Notes: generated from the letters alone by a model not told the origin. Shown: positions 45,742-57,418, numbered from the stretch's first letter. The stretch: DNA of 64,000 nucleotides from Mixophyes australis (GCA_036250195.1 JAVHZZ010000010.1:79901257-79965256); one strand, 5' to 3'. A program made the numbers and translations.

Positions 45742-46075
45742 GGCAGCACGGTGGCTCAGTGTCAGCACTTCTGCCTCACAGAATGGGGTCATGAGTTAAA
45801 TTTCTGACTAGGGCTTTATCGGTGTTGAGTATGTATGTTCTCTCAGTATTTGCGTGGGTTTCCTCCGGGTGCTCCGGCTTCGTCCCACACTCAAAAACAT
45901 ACCGGTAGATTAATTGGCTGCTGACAAAATTAACACTAGTGTATGTGTTAGGGAATTTAGATTGTAAATTCTAGTGGAGCAGGGACTAAAGTAAATGACA
46001 AATATTCTCTGTACAACACTGCAGAATTGGTGGCACTATGTAAATAAATGGCGATGATTTAATAGTGATGATAAT
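45742..46075 (+). mobile_element. tRNA-derived SINE with L2-type tail
   Basis: Head GGCAGCACGGTGGCTCAGTG contains a Pol III A-box-like TGGCTCAGTG, and GAGTTAAATTT is a decayed B box. The central block GCGTGGGTTTCCTCCGGGTG then CTCCGG is a highly conserved vertebrate SINE core (V-SINE type by recollection). The tail TTGGTGGCACTATGTAAATA matches L2-like 3' ends in this window, so L2 enzymes probably mobilised it. Confidence 0.85.
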
Positions 46076-46359
46076 GGTCCAGGATCATGCCTGTGTGGAC
46101 ATCTTAGCCTCTGTGGATAAAGCTTTTAATGTGGACATGCAAAAGCAGCAAGACACAGTACCCAAGTGGATAGAGGTGTGAAGAATGTTGCTCTGCAGCC
46201 AGGATCGCGCAAGTGACTGAGACAAAGATACTGCTGAGGTAGTGTAGTGTGTTGAACCCTCTGGTTTTATTACATATTTGCCACATCTTGTGTGCTGTGT
46301 GTTCTATGTATATAATTAAAGGATGTGTCTTTCACCACTATTTCGCTAACATTTTTATT
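46076..46359. other. unassigned DNA
   Basis: Nothing recognised beyond the SINE edge. Confidence 0.4.
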
Positions 46360-46850
46360 TAGCACATATCAAGGTACTGGGAAGGCTAGGAGGGATGCAT
46401 AGGGATGACCTGCGGGCAGAACCGGTTGGCTGGCATTAATTTCTGTGAGCAAATCAGGAGAGGGACTTTGCTTGTGCTTTGTTAAGAGAGAGCCCATTTG
46501 ATTGTCTAGATTTGAGATTTCTAGGACAGATTTTTGTGACTGCTGAGGCTGCAATTAAAAGGGATGTCTGGATAGTAACCTTGTGGGCTTCCCAATGTAT
46601 CCCCAATGAAAAGTTGTTATTAGTAGTCACAGTGAAAAATCTGTAATGGAACTTTCTAATTCTTGTGCTAGAAGTCTGTTTAACAGGTTTGAACCATCTA
46701 GTTACCATTGTCTTGTTTTGATCAAAGAAAAAATAGACTCCTGCATTATCTGTGCAAGACAGAGGAGTCATGTCCCCCATGGTAATTTTCTGAGGGAGAA
46801 ACGAGTCAACAAAAAGCATATCTCTTCAGGAGTAGGTTTATGGTGCAAAA
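46360..46850 (-). pseudogene. L1-like LINE ORF2 linker remnant
   Basis: ORF 46454-46819 reads NNFSLGIHWEAHKVTIQTSL and the next frame QPQQSQKSVLEISNLDNQMG and HKQSPSPDLLTEINA. The WEAHK..IRG-like block with a following charged coiled coil is the linker between endonuclease and RT in L1-clade ORF2. A frameshift and stops are present; the neighbouring RT is absent. Confidence 0.65.
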
Positions 46851-47510
46851 TAAACATATCGTCTTTGACCTGCTACTCCTTGACCTCTCTGCTGCTTTTA
46901 ACACTGTTAATCTCTCACTTCTTTTTGACACATTTCACTCCTTTAGACTTCATGGCACTGGACACCGGCCTTTCCTGGTTCGCTTGCTGTCTCTGAACAT
47001 TCCTTCAGTGTCTTTATTTACAATTATCATTACCCTTTTACTTCCTCTCTCTATCAATATTCCGTAAGTCTCTGTTCTTGGTCCTCTACTCTTTTCTAGC
47101 TACACTTCTTCTATTGATGAATTTATCCACGCTTGCGGGCTCAACTACAAACTCTATGCCACTAATGCCTAAATCCATCTTTCCTGCTTGATTTGCACCT
47201 ACTTTGTTGCATTACCCGCTCCCTCTAGAATGTAAGCTGTCATGGGCAGGGTCCTCTCCTCATGGCTCCCTTCTATCTACCTCATACGACCTTGTTGTCA
47301 TTCTTTAAGCTGAATCCTTCCCTACCTCATGCTATTATTGCTAGCTCATGGCCATCCATTGAGGCGCTATTATATTTAATTGTACTCATGTCACTGTTGT
47401 GATATGTATATGTCATTATATTTATTGTACTTATGTTTGTCATACCTATAAGATGATTGTCTGGTAATACGGAATCTGTGGCACCTTATAAATAAGTAAT
47501 GCTAATTTGA
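46850..47510 (+). mobile_element. L2-like LINE fragment with RT motif A
   Basis: The frame reads LLLLDLSAAFNTVNLSLLFD, the RT motif A of L2-clade ORF2 (DLSAAFDTVDH-like, one catalytic Asp kept), then VSVLGPLLFSSYTSSIDEFI (motif B, QGSVLGPLLF-like). Later 3' sequence ends GGCACCTTATAAATAAGTAA. The middle of ORF2 is deleted and frames are broken. Confidence 0.75.
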
Positions 47511-47950
47511 CCATATAATTTTTGAGACACCAGGTGTAATGCAGATTATAGAATTTTAGCAAGATTTATGAGTTTTTAGATGGGACTTAAGATAAAGTGA
47601 CCCTGTATATTTGCATAACATGTCGGAACAGTTTGGCAATGAAAGGGGTTTAATCTTGATTGTGGGCATATATGGAGACTACGGTGGTTGTTTGAGAGAA
47701 GAAAAGTATTGTAATGAAATATCTATCATTAGGATTCACAATTGTGTAGCACGTGGAAAAGAACCCTGTTATGTAGTAATAAAGACACTCTTCTCTGCTT
47801 GCTATTTGCTGAGCCAAACAAGGTTTCAGAGAGTTGTTTATCTACTAATGAAGCTTGTTCTCCAGTCAGAAAAGTCTATTCTAAGAAGACTATAACAGCT
47901 CCCTACTATGTCAGTTCCTAGGAAAAGTGTGTGGGTTTTTTGTGAGTTTG
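47511..47950. other. unassigned DNA
   Basis: A 94-codon ORF (47611-47895) with no recognisable domain; not called as a gene. Confidence 0.35.
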
Positions 47951-47952
47951 GG

Positions 47953-48351
47953 TCAATGGTATTGTGGAGTAACAGTTTTAGTACTATTGTGAAGTTCGAA
48001 AATTAAGTTTTCTATAAGATAGAGTTGTGGGTCCTTGAATAGATATTCGAGGGTGTCTTTTTGGTTCATGGTGGGGACTGACATGTTTTCAAAAGGTGTA
48101 ATATGATGAAATAGATTTTTGTAGTCAGAAGAGTCACACTTAGCGATAATAGCCCATAATTTTCCCCCATGGGATGTATAGGATTGACAAAGCATTTGAG
48201 TTTGTGTCACCCACACCTGGAGTGGTTGAATGTGGTTGGGATTAGAAGTGATGGATTGAAGGAAGATAGATGGAGGAGTATAGCAATGCTTGTAGCATGT
48301 TCCTTTTTTGCAGTTTAGGCATGTGATACAAAACAGCTCGGATGATGGCAT
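47953..48351 (-). CDS. unassigned 132-codon ORF with cysteine cluster
   Basis: The frame begins MPSSELFCITCLNCKKGTCY, with a C-x2-C-x2-C-x4-C-x3-C cluster, then VWVTQTQMLC, LWAIIAKCDSSDYKNLFHHI and DTLEYLFKDPQLYLIENLIF. Composition is balanced and it is one of the longest open frames here without a recognised TE match. I cannot name it. A decayed mobile-element or retroviral-type protein is one option, a chance ORF another. The neighbouring minus-strand frame (48377-48574) does not extend it in frame. Confidence 0.3.
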   Translation of the reverse strand: MPSSELFCITCLNCKKGTCYKHCYTPPSIFLQSITSNPNHIQPLQVWVTQTQMLCQSYTSHGGKLWAIIAKCDSSDYKNLFHHITPFENMSVPTMNQKDTLEYLFKDPQLYLIENLIFELHNSTKTVTPQYH

Positions 48352-48713
48352 GGATCCTGATTGGAGATTTGAATTGTCATAACAATAAGAAATTGTAGTA
48401 AAGTGATTGTCTACAATTGTTATAGGGAATCAGTATTATTGGAAAATAAGTTAATAAGTAAAAGATGAAAGGCTGCCAGCTCAGTCTTTCTAGGGGTATA
48501 ATAGTCAATAGTATAATCCAAGGTTTGATTATACATTTCCAAACAGATTTGAAGCAAAGAGGTTTATTCCACACATCATATTATTACATCAAGTGTTGAT
48601 AACAGAATTCCTAGCCCTTTGCATAGAGGTACATTTATACACAATATAGTATATTTCACAGAATTAAATGATTTGATATACACAGTTAATATGTGTTTGC
48701 CTTTCGTATGCAA

Positions 48714-49177
48714 TCAAATGTCAGGGCCGTCTTTCCCATTGGGCACAATGGGCAGGTGCCCGGGGGCCCTGCAGCCCAGGGAAGCCCGTCAGAGGCAGCA
48801 AAAAAAAAAAAAACCTGGAAAAAAAAGACAATGCTTACCTTGCTGCCAGCTGGTGACCTGGCTCCCTCCATGGTCTCCTCCGTACGGCGCTCACAGTGCA
48901 TGTCAGGCGTGATGTCATCACGCCTGCCCGACATCCATTGCGGAGCACGATGGAGGAGGAGACCGTGGAGGGACCCGGATCGCCAGCTGACCGCAAGGTA
49001 AGTATTGTCTTTATTTTTTTCCAGGTTTTTTTTTTTTCTTGCTGCCTCCGACGGGTCCCCCTGGGCTGCAGGGTCCATATATATAATATTTTTTTTTTAT
49101 ATATGTATATATAGGGGCCCCGGTGCACTGCTGTGCCCGGGGGCCCAAGATGTTGTTAAGAGGGCCCTGTCAAATGT
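48714..49177. repeat. 8-bp target duplication TCAAATGT
   Basis: TCAAATGT at 48714-48721 and again at 49170-49177 flanks the MITE exactly; 8 bp is the hAT hallmark. Confidence 0.93.
48722..49169. mobile_element. hAT-type MITE, complete
   Basis: CAGGGCCGTCTTTCCC at the left and the reverse complement CAGGGCCCTCTTA at the right are the TIRs, and an exact 8-bp duplication flanks it. GGTGCCCGGGGGCC near the left recurs inverted near the right end. The centre is a large palindrome (CTTGCTGCCAGCTGG / CGCCAGCTGACCGCAAG; CAGGCGTGATGTCATCACGCCTG). No transposase; 448 bp. Confidence 0.93.
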
Positions 49178-50043
49178 ATGTCCAATGGTATTTACTAACA
49201 ACAAACAGTTGTCTTGACTGTAAACATTGACTGTTCATGTTTGTGGTAGTATATCTTGGCCTGCCCTTAGCTGTAACAAATGCAAGCTCAATAAGATATC
49301 AAATGCTGGAGCCAAAGTTTGTATTTAGAATGCATTTATTATCAACAAAGCACCTTTGTCTTGACTTTAAACCATGTCTATTTGGTCTATCAAATATATA
49401 CAAAACTGCTTTGTCTTTGTAAAGGTTGATCGACTCATGTTTATTGAAACTATACAAACTTCTTTTATGATTGAAATCTGAATTATAATGCCCTATCCAC
49501 CAGTATAACAGTGATCAAGGGCCACCAGCTGTGCAAAGAAACCTACTAACATTTTCAAGGATCAGGATACCAGAAGTTCAGATTAGCAGGAATAGGATCA
49601 GGACTTAATACCAGGAACTGGAACTGTGTGAACGCATAACCAACCGATGGCTGCCGGATTAACAGCTGCATTGCTGGAACTGCAGATGTCAAAGATTCTG
49701 CAGCACTTCAGCCAAGAAAAGCCTCATACCCTGGAGTGGTGATGCAAAAATTAGGGTTGTAGCAACTCTGAGGTCCATAGTAGTCTTAAATAATGGTGTT
49801 GAAATCTGTTGGTTTATTATTTTGTCATGTAAGCTGGATAGTTTGTTGGGATCACTTAAACTTTAGTGCCTGTCAGAATGGATAATGCCTGTGGTTAATT
49901 ACTCACCATTGCGCTTCTCTGGTGATCTGCTGACCACTGTGAGATTGCAAAAAAACAGAGAATCAGAAGTCACAGAAATATGAGTTTGTTACAATGTGCA
50001 TAACGTCTGGGATTGATGGCGGAAGGAGAAACTTGCATGTTCA
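49178..50043. other. unassigned DNA
   Basis: No feature recognised. Confidence 0.4.
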
Positions 50044-50256
50044 GGTATTATTACTATTAATATAGTGCTGATCATATTTTCCAATGCTGTACAGAGAATA
50101 TGTAATTAATAACAGTCCCTGCCCTCAATGGAGCTAACATTCTAATTCCCTAGCAGTACAGACACAAACACACTAGGGTACATTTTGCCAGAAACCAATT
50201 AACCAACCAGTATGTTTTTGGACTGTGGATGAAAACCAAGGAGGTTTGGCAGAGGT
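50044..50256 (-). mobile_element. SINE fragment (head lost)
   Basis: CAATGCTGTACAGAGAATAT, GCTAACATTCTAATTCCCTA and AACCAATTAACCAACCAGTA match the 3' two thirds of the SINE at 45742-46075 in reverse. The tRNA-like head is missing. Confidence 0.8.
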
Positions 50257-51699
50257 GCCATCTGGGTTGCAGATCATAGCAGTACCTTCTGAAATATTGT
50301 CTCAGGTCCGCTTGATGGGCTCAGCCACGAAGGGCAAGTGGGTGTTTGGCATAATAATAGGCAATAGTTGTCTGATGAAGGAATAAACTACCAAATTGTC
50401 TTGGAGATTATAGATATGGCTCACAAATAATGGTTGTCATGTCAATTACCCTATATATGGTGATTAGGAGTGAGGGTAATTAAATGGTCTGGAGTAATGT
50501 TATCCAACAGGAGCAACAAAAATAGGTTCCTTGGAGGTGGCCCATGAGCAGTATAGGCTTTGGGTTACTGCTGGATCTTGATGCTAAAAATATTTAGATT
50601 TGGTAACAGAGACTGCATGAAGTAGTGAGAAATTGCACAGCCAAAGTGCCATTTTGTCCACGAAGGCATGAGCAAGGTCTACCATTATGGCCTCACTGAA
50701 AGAACTTGTAATTAGCTCCAGAGGCCACTTGGATAGAATGGTGAGCTTGTAGAACAGGAACGGTGCCATCTTAAGATGGCAATGGCATGTGGCCAGACAG
50801 TGAGCCATGTCCGCTGCAGAACAGAGAAGCTGCCACAAGAGGTGGTCTCTGGAATGTTGGTAGGTAGGTATTAATCGGTGCAACACATTTTTTCAGGTGG
50901 GGCACCCAGAAAACTCATTTTGTAGTAGTGCGAAGTTAAAAAAAAGTTGAGGAATGAAAAATAGAGTGTGATGCTTTTATTCAATCTGTAGGATCTACCC
51001 CCCTGCTCTTTTAATTTTCAATCTATGTGTGAAATGTACCTTTTATCTCCACTATGTAAAACATGATGTAGTATCATAGATTTTAAAGACAGTTGACTTC
51101 TTACATGGGTACTCACATGGGTAGTACAAAATATGATGGACTATTCTTTCAAGTACAGGTACAGGTAGAAATGGTTCTATTTCTACTTTGGATGTTGATA
51201 CTTATAAAATCACTATACACTTGCAATAAGCATTGTACTAATTCTTAAGAATTACTGTTCAAACAGGGACTGTAAGCTCTCTATAATTCAGATTACATGA
51301 TATTTGGAAACAATATTGAACAGTGTAATGGATATATCACAAAAATGACAAATGAATCATAGGTATGGCGCTAGTGATCCAATTAATCAGTCTTTCAATA
51401 CAAAGGCATTTTTCAACAATAGTTCATATGAAAACTGATACGAAGGGATTTAACCTCTTCCCCGGGAGACTTTTCAAGTTCTGTATCCTTCTGTTGATAC
51501 ACTGAGTGTGTAAAAGTCTCTATGATGATCCTTTCAATTGACAGGGAGGATCTCTTTCCTCCATTGTAAACAAATATAACATAAAAAGAACAGAAACTGA
51601 TCATAGTGCAGATTTGCAAAGCAAACATTGACAAAAACCACATGTATTTATAAGATGCAAATAAACACACAAATTATTTATCAGCAACAAGTGGTTCCC
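50257..51699. other. unassigned DNA
   Basis: A 100-codon minus-strand ORF (50584-50886) and others show no recognisable domain. Confidence 0.4.
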
Positions 51700-53350
51700 T
51701 CCGTGATCAGCCCTGAAGAAATGCACTTACTTATTTATTTAAAACTTCATCACATATTAAAATTATTGTAAAAATATAAATAAAAACAGAACATTACTTA
51801 TGGAGTCTCACTCAAGATCCCAAAAAGATGATAAACATTCACATAAAAGTAAACTTGAATTGCCAGCAATGCAAGGTACATGTGATCGGGATAAAGCGAT
51901 CCTGTGGAGACATCCACCCCCAGCCAACGCGTTTCAATTATAACAATCTTTGTCAAGACATATGGGGTGTTCCTAACTTCCTTCTTCTTATACCTAACCT
52001 ATGTCCAATCTACCATCAAGTGTGCTGTGTTCATTAAGATTTGAATCGGCTGGCATAATGAGAGTTATTCTATACATTACAATTCCTTTCTTCCTTAACG
52101 TAATCCCTATCGACTGAAATAAGCGAACAATAATAATTTTGCTTTACTTCCAAATCCCATAAAAAAACACATACGGAGTTACACCAAGAGGGTTTATTGA
52201 GATCCAATCAGTGCGTTGTAATCTATAAGGCCAACTTCTTAGCGTTCTTTCTACTTATCCGAAAAGCCATTAATAAAACAAAAACGGTTTGGATTTTCAT
52301 AACTTATATAATACTCCTCAATAATTTAAAAAGTCAAAATAGAAAAATTCCTTACTCATAATGCGCAACCTGCATTTAAATAGATATGTATTCCTCCTTG
52401 GACCCGAAACCAGCATAACACTGACAAATAAATAACATAAATATTCACAAAACAAACACTATGATGAATATGTTTGATCTTCTTTTGTTGCCTGTAGATC
52501 AATATGAATGTTTTGCTCTAGTAATAAGCCCCTGCAGGTTAATCTGCCAATCTGTATATACACCTCTGAGGACATTATTTTAACTCTTCCATACCCCGCA
52601 TTATGTCACAAATTCTAGGGTATTAAAGTTATATTGCTGATCTAGGGAAACTCTTTCAACTGTATAAACAAATCTTGGGAACGTCTCTCCCCTTATTTCT
52701 TTTTGTCCAACTAGGGATATATTATAAAAACTAAAGGTGTGCACCGGCCACTTTTGGTGTTTTGGGTTTTGGGTTCAGATTAGCTTGAGGTTTTGGGTTC
52801 TGATTTGTTTTGCCAAAACACCCCACGAAAGGTTTTGGTTCTGATTTCGGGTTTTTGGTTCTGATTTTTTTTTAAAAAGGCATAAAAAGTGCTAAAATCA
52901 ATTATTTTGGTTTTTTTTCACTCCTACACTATTATTAACCTCAATAACATTAGTTTCCACTCATTTCAAGCCTATTCTGAACACATCACACCTCACAATA
53001 TTGTTTTTCCCAAAAGGTTGCACCGAGGTAGCTGGATGTCTAAGCTAAGCGACACAAGTGGGCGGCACAAACATGTGGCCCATCTAGGAGTGGCACTGCA
53101 GTGGCAGACAGGATGGCAGTTTGAAAAACTAGGCCCAAAAGAGCACATAATGGCCAAAAAACAGGTGCAAGCTGGAATTGTCCTTGGGCCCTCCCACCCA
53201 CCCTGATGTTGTTGAAATAGGACATGCGCACTTTAACAAACCAATCATTTCAGCGACAGGGCCTACAAAACTGTGGCTGAAATTATTGGTTTGTTTGGGC
53301 CCCCACACTAAAAAAGCTGTTCATCTCTCCCTGTACAAACTAAACTGGCT

Positions 53351-55778
53351 CTACTGAGGCAGGTTGTCGTCCTCATCCTCATCCTCTGATTCCTCGCCCC
53401 CTTCAGTGTTCACTTCCTCATCCTCACACATTATCAATTCGTCCCCGCTGGACTGCACAGCCACAGGTCCCTCTGTAGTATCTGGAGGCCAGTGCTGTAC
53501 TTGATTGAGGAATTGATAATTAATTTTTATGAACATCATTTTTTCAACGTTTTGCGAAAGCAACCTCCTTCGCCGCTCACTGACTAGGTTCCCCGCTGCA
53601 CTAAAAACTCTTTCGGAGTACACACTGGAGGGGGGACAACTCAGGTAAAATAGAGCCAGTTTCTACAGGGGCTTCCAAACTGGCTTTTTTTTCCTGCCAG
53701 TAAGAATATGGACTGTCTGACATGTCTACTTGGATGGTGTCAGCAAAGTAATCCTCCACCATTTTTTCAATTGTGACAGCATCCAATGCAGTGACAGTAG
53801 CAGTGACAGTAGACATGTCTGCAATGGTTGGCAGGTCCTTCGGTCTGGACCAGATGTTCTCAGCATCCCCGCCAGCGGGTCTTTTAGGAAAACTGAGCTT
53901 TTTCCTCGCAGCCACAGATGTTGAAGTAAATGGAGGAGCTGTTGGCATGTCACGGTCCTCTTCAGAGGACAATCACCTGACCAGCAGGTCTTTGCACCTC
54001 TGTAGACTTGTGTCCGCCGGAAACAGAGACAAAACATACGCTTTAAACCGAGGATCCAGCACAGTGGCCAGAATGTATTTCTCTGACTTTAAAAGAGTGA
54101 CCACCCTCGGATCCTGGCAAAGCGTACGAAGGGCTTTATCCACAAGAGCTACATGCTTGGTGGAATTGCAATGCTTTAACAGCTCCTCCCTCACTTTCTC
54201 CAGCTGCTTCTGCAACAGCCTGATCAGGGGAATGACCTGACTCAAGCTGGCAGTGTCGGAACTGACTTCTCGTGTGGCAAGTTCAAACGGCTGGAGAACC
54301 TTACACAAAACGGAAATCAGTCTCCAATGCGCTTGACTAAGGCGCATCCCCACTCCTTTTCCTATGTCGTAGGTGGCTGTGTAGGCCTGAATGGCCTTTT
54401 GCTGCTCCTCCATCCTCTGCAGCATATAGAGGGTGGAGTTCCAGCGTGTCACAACCTCTTGTTTGAGGTGATGGCAGGGCAGGTTCAGCCTTTTTTGATG
54501 TTGCTTGAGTCTGCGGTAAGCACTGGCAGAATGCCGAAAGTGTCCAGCAATTTTGCGGGCCACCGCAAGCATCTCCTGCACACCCCTGTCACTCTTCAGG
54601 TAATGCTGCACCACCAAATTAACGGTGTGGGCAAAACATTGGACGTGCTGGAAATTGCCTATATGTAATGCCCGCACAATGTTACTGGCGTTGTCTGACA
54701 CTACAAATCCCCATGAGAGTCTAAGTGGGGTAAGCCACTGAAAGATTATTTCCCTCAGTTTCTCTGAGAGGTTGTCAGCGTTGTGCCTCTTATTAAAACC
54801 GGTGATACACAACGTTGCCTGCCTTGAAACGAGCAGTCCTTGTGGAGATGCTGCTACTGATGCAGCTGCTGCTGTTGCTGCGGAAGGCGATGCAGTTACC
54901 CAGTGGGCTGTCAGTCATGTAGTCCTTCATTTGCACTGCACCACTTGTCCACATGTCGGTGGTTAGGTGGACAGTGGGTACAACTGCATTTTTCAAAGCA
55001 CTGAGGACACTTGTTCTTACTTCTCTGTACATTTTTGGTATCGCCTGCCTAGTGAAGTGGAATCTCGATGGGATTTGGTACCGGGACCACAATACCTCAA
55101 TCAACTGTCTAAATCCCACTCCACTGATGGCGGAGACCGGACGCAAGTCTAACACCAACATTGCTGTTATTGACGCAGTTATCTGCTTTGCCTTAGGATG
55201 ACTAGTGTCGTACTTGGTGCTCATGGCAAATGACTGTTGGACGGTCAACTGTTTGGTGAAAGACGTAGCGGTCTTACGACTTCCCCTCTGGGAAGATGAC
55301 CGACTACCAGCAGCAGTGGCAGTAGTAGGCGTACCGCTGCAGGATTCCTCGGATGATTCCCGTATTGAAGAGGAGTCTGGCTGGTGACATGGCCTGCAGG
55401 ACAAAATCTGATGGAGATCGTGGAGGAAGTTGACGAGGAGGGTGTTGGTGGTATGTATCCAACAGGACCAAGGGATTTAGGTGTCCCTGGACTGCTGACA
55501 GTCCTAGCCACAGGTCCTGTACTAAACACTGAATTATGAAGGTTCTTCAGGTGACGTATAAGTGAGGATGTCCCTAGGTGGCCAAGATCCTTACCCCTGC
55601 TTATTTGAGCTTTACATAAACTACATATGGCCATACATTTGTTGTCCGGATTGGGATAAAAAAAACTCCAGACAGAAGAGGTGGATTTTTTGGTCTTCTG
55701 ACCAGGCATGACGATGGGCTTTTTCATCCCATGGACAACAACTGTTTCCCCCCCTAGTGGCTCATTTATGATAACCAC
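53351..55778 (-). pseudogene. hAT transposase (Ac/ZBED-like), frameshifted
   Basis: Fragments read in order on the minus strand. 55778-55245: BED zinc finger at residues about 35-82 (SSVWSFFYPNP, CSLCKAQISRGKDL and SSLIRHLKNLH, a C-x2-C ... H-x4-H pattern). 55404-54793: VHLTTDMWTSG with the first catalytic Asp. 54812-53973: WGFVVSDNASNIVRALHIGN with the second Asp, CFAHTVNLVVQ, VVTRWNSTLYML and TVLDPRFK. 53972-53601: YWQEKKASL. 53623-53351: SERVFSAAGNLVSERRRRLL, the dimerisation block. The pieces change frame at least three times and one stop is in frame, so no full protein is made. It would cut and paste the element by a DDE-type reaction. Confidence 0.95.
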
Positions 55779-56436
55779 ATCGGCATCCTCCTCGTCAAGT
55801 TCCTCCTCAGCGCCAGCTACATCAATATCCTCCTCCCGCTGTACAACATTCTCACACCTTCATTAGCCAAATCTGTAACTGGACTGTGGGTGATCCTTCC
55901 AGCATATGCAGAGGGCGTGCTGCAAATGGTTGAAGGAGCCACCTTTTCCCGTACAGTGATGGGAAGGTCAGGCTTCGCAACCACAAAAACCCTTCTACTT
56001 GCTGGACTTGGACTAGTTGTTGATGACAGCTTAAGTCTCTTAAATTTGTTAGAGGGGGGGAGGAGAAGTGCTTACATCCATGGGTGAAGCTGAACCACTA
56101 GTAATGAACACGGGCCAGGGCGTAAGCCGTTCCTTGCCACTCGGTGTCGTAAATGGCATATTGGCAAGTTTACGTCTCTCCTCAGATGATTTTAATTTTC
56201 TTTTTTTGCAAATTTTTGGGAACTTTGGGTTTTTGGATTTTACTCCTCTACTAGGAGATTGGGCATCGGCCTTGGCAGACGACGTTGATGGCATTTCATC
56301 ATCTATGTCATGACTAGTGGCAGCAGCTTCAGCATTAGGAGGAAGTAGGTCTTGCTCTTTCCCTGCTTTATCCTCCAAATTTTTGTACTCCATTATATGC
56401 AGCACTAATGAGTGTACCTCTAAACCACACACACTT

Positions 56437-56960
56437 TGGAAATGCTTAAAAATTGAACGTATTAAATGTAATATAGATTGCAGTACCTATTCTCTTGCAC
56501 TGCTTAAAAATTGAACGTATTAAATGTAATATAGATTGCAGTACCTATTCTCTGGAACTGCTTAAAAAAATCAACATAGTAAATGTAATATAGATTGCAG
56601 TACCTATTCTCTTGCACTGCTTAAAAATTGAACGTAGTAAATGTAATATAGATTGCAGTACCTATTCTCTGAAACTGCTTAAAAAATCAACGTAGTAAAT
56701 GTAATATAGATTGCAGTACCTATTCTCTGGAACTGCTTAAAGAATGAACGTATTAAATGTAATATAGATTGCAGTACCTATTCTCTGGAACTGCTTAAAG
56801 AATGAACGTATTAAATGTAATATAGATTGCAGTACCTATTCTCTTGCACTGCTTAAAAAATCAACGTAGTAAATGTAATATAGATTGCAGTACCTATTCT
56901 CTGGAACTGCTTAAACAATGAACGTAGTAAATGTAATATAGATTGCAGTACATATTCTTT
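56437..56960. repeat. 58-bp tandem repeat, nine copies
   Basis: CAGTACCTATTCTCT-type cores start at 56481, 56539, 56598, 56656, 56714, 56772, 56830, 56888 and 56946, spaced 58 bp (59 once). The unit has GCTTAAAAA, AACGTA(T/G)TAAATGTAATA and TAGATTGCAGTACC. Units alternate between TTGCACTGC and GGAACTGC. It lies upstream of the transposase start, where hAT subterminal binding repeats could be expected. Confidence 0.95.
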
Positions 56961-57221
56961 AGAATTGCTTAAATATTTTTTTTTTATTAATTTTGTATAA
57001 TTTTTAAAATAATTTTTTTTTAATAATTTTTAAGAGATTTTAATAATTATAAAATTTGTATGGACTTAGCACAACAAAGCACAGGACTAAAGCAACACTG
57101 GACTCAGCAGGACAGAGCACAGGACAAAATCACCACTGGACTCAGCAAGGACAGAGCACTGATCACGCAGGAGCACCACTACCCTACACACCCTCCCTCG
57201 TCCCTGATGTCAGGCGAAATG

Positions 57222-57244
57222 AAGATGGCGGCCGCAAGGTGAGT
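57222..57244 (+). promoter_or_regulatory. YY1-like motif and splice-donor consensus
   Basis: AAGATGGCGGC (57222-57232) matches the YY1 consensus; seven bases on, AAG|GTGAGTAT (57236-57246) matches a splice donor on the plus strand. The region is in the hAT 5' part. Function is inferred only. Confidence 0.4.
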
Positions 57245-57250
57245 ATTTAT

Positions 57251-57399
57251 GACATCCGAGTATCGTGAGATCCGACGCGAGACTTGGATGTCATAGCCTC
57301 GTTTCGGATTCCTTTGGAGGCTGGAAGTACCCGAACAGTGCTAGGATCCCGTCGGATCCGCACTGTTCGGGTGGGCTCGGATTAGCGGAATCCGAGCCC
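57251..57399. repeat. three consecutive hairpins at the hAT end
   Basis: TGACATCCGAG pairs with CTTGGATGTCA (57250-57292); ACCCGAACAGTGC (57329-57341) pairs with GCACTGTTCGGGT (57360-57372); GGGCTCGGATT (57373-57383) pairs with AATCCGAGCCC (57389-57399). The second and third are perfect. Confidence 0.9.
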
Positions 57400-57418
57400 G
57401 CTCATCCTTAATAAAAAC

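Larger units (their letters stand above)
52732..57410 (-). mobile_element. full-length hAT transposon with broken transposase
   Basis: Left end TAAAGGTGTGCACCGG and reverse complement of right end TAAGGATGAGCGGG are imperfect TIRs, with an exact 8-bp duplication outside. 4,679 bp. Minus-strand transposase at 55778-53351, nine 58-bp repeats at 56437-56960, an AT-rich run at 56970-57060, and three hairpins near the right end. The left end has GTTTTGGGTTTTGGGTT-type repeats. The coding strand reads away from the right end, so a promoter should lie between 55.8 and 57.4 kb. Confidence 0.95.
52724..57418. repeat. 8-bp target duplication ATAAAAAC
   Basis: ATAAAAAC at 52724-52731 and 57411-57418 borders the hAT exactly. 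Confidence 0.95.

Noticed and set aside
50584..50886. 100-codon minus-strand ORF
   Set aside because: His/Leu-rich text without motif; no support for coding.
53773..55387. Plus-strand ORFs in the hAT
   Set aside because: Opposite-strand shadows of the transposase, with no domain of their own.
56437..56960. CRISPR-like array
   Set aside because: Units are continuous 58-bp tandem repeats without variable spacers, in a eukaryotic transposon.
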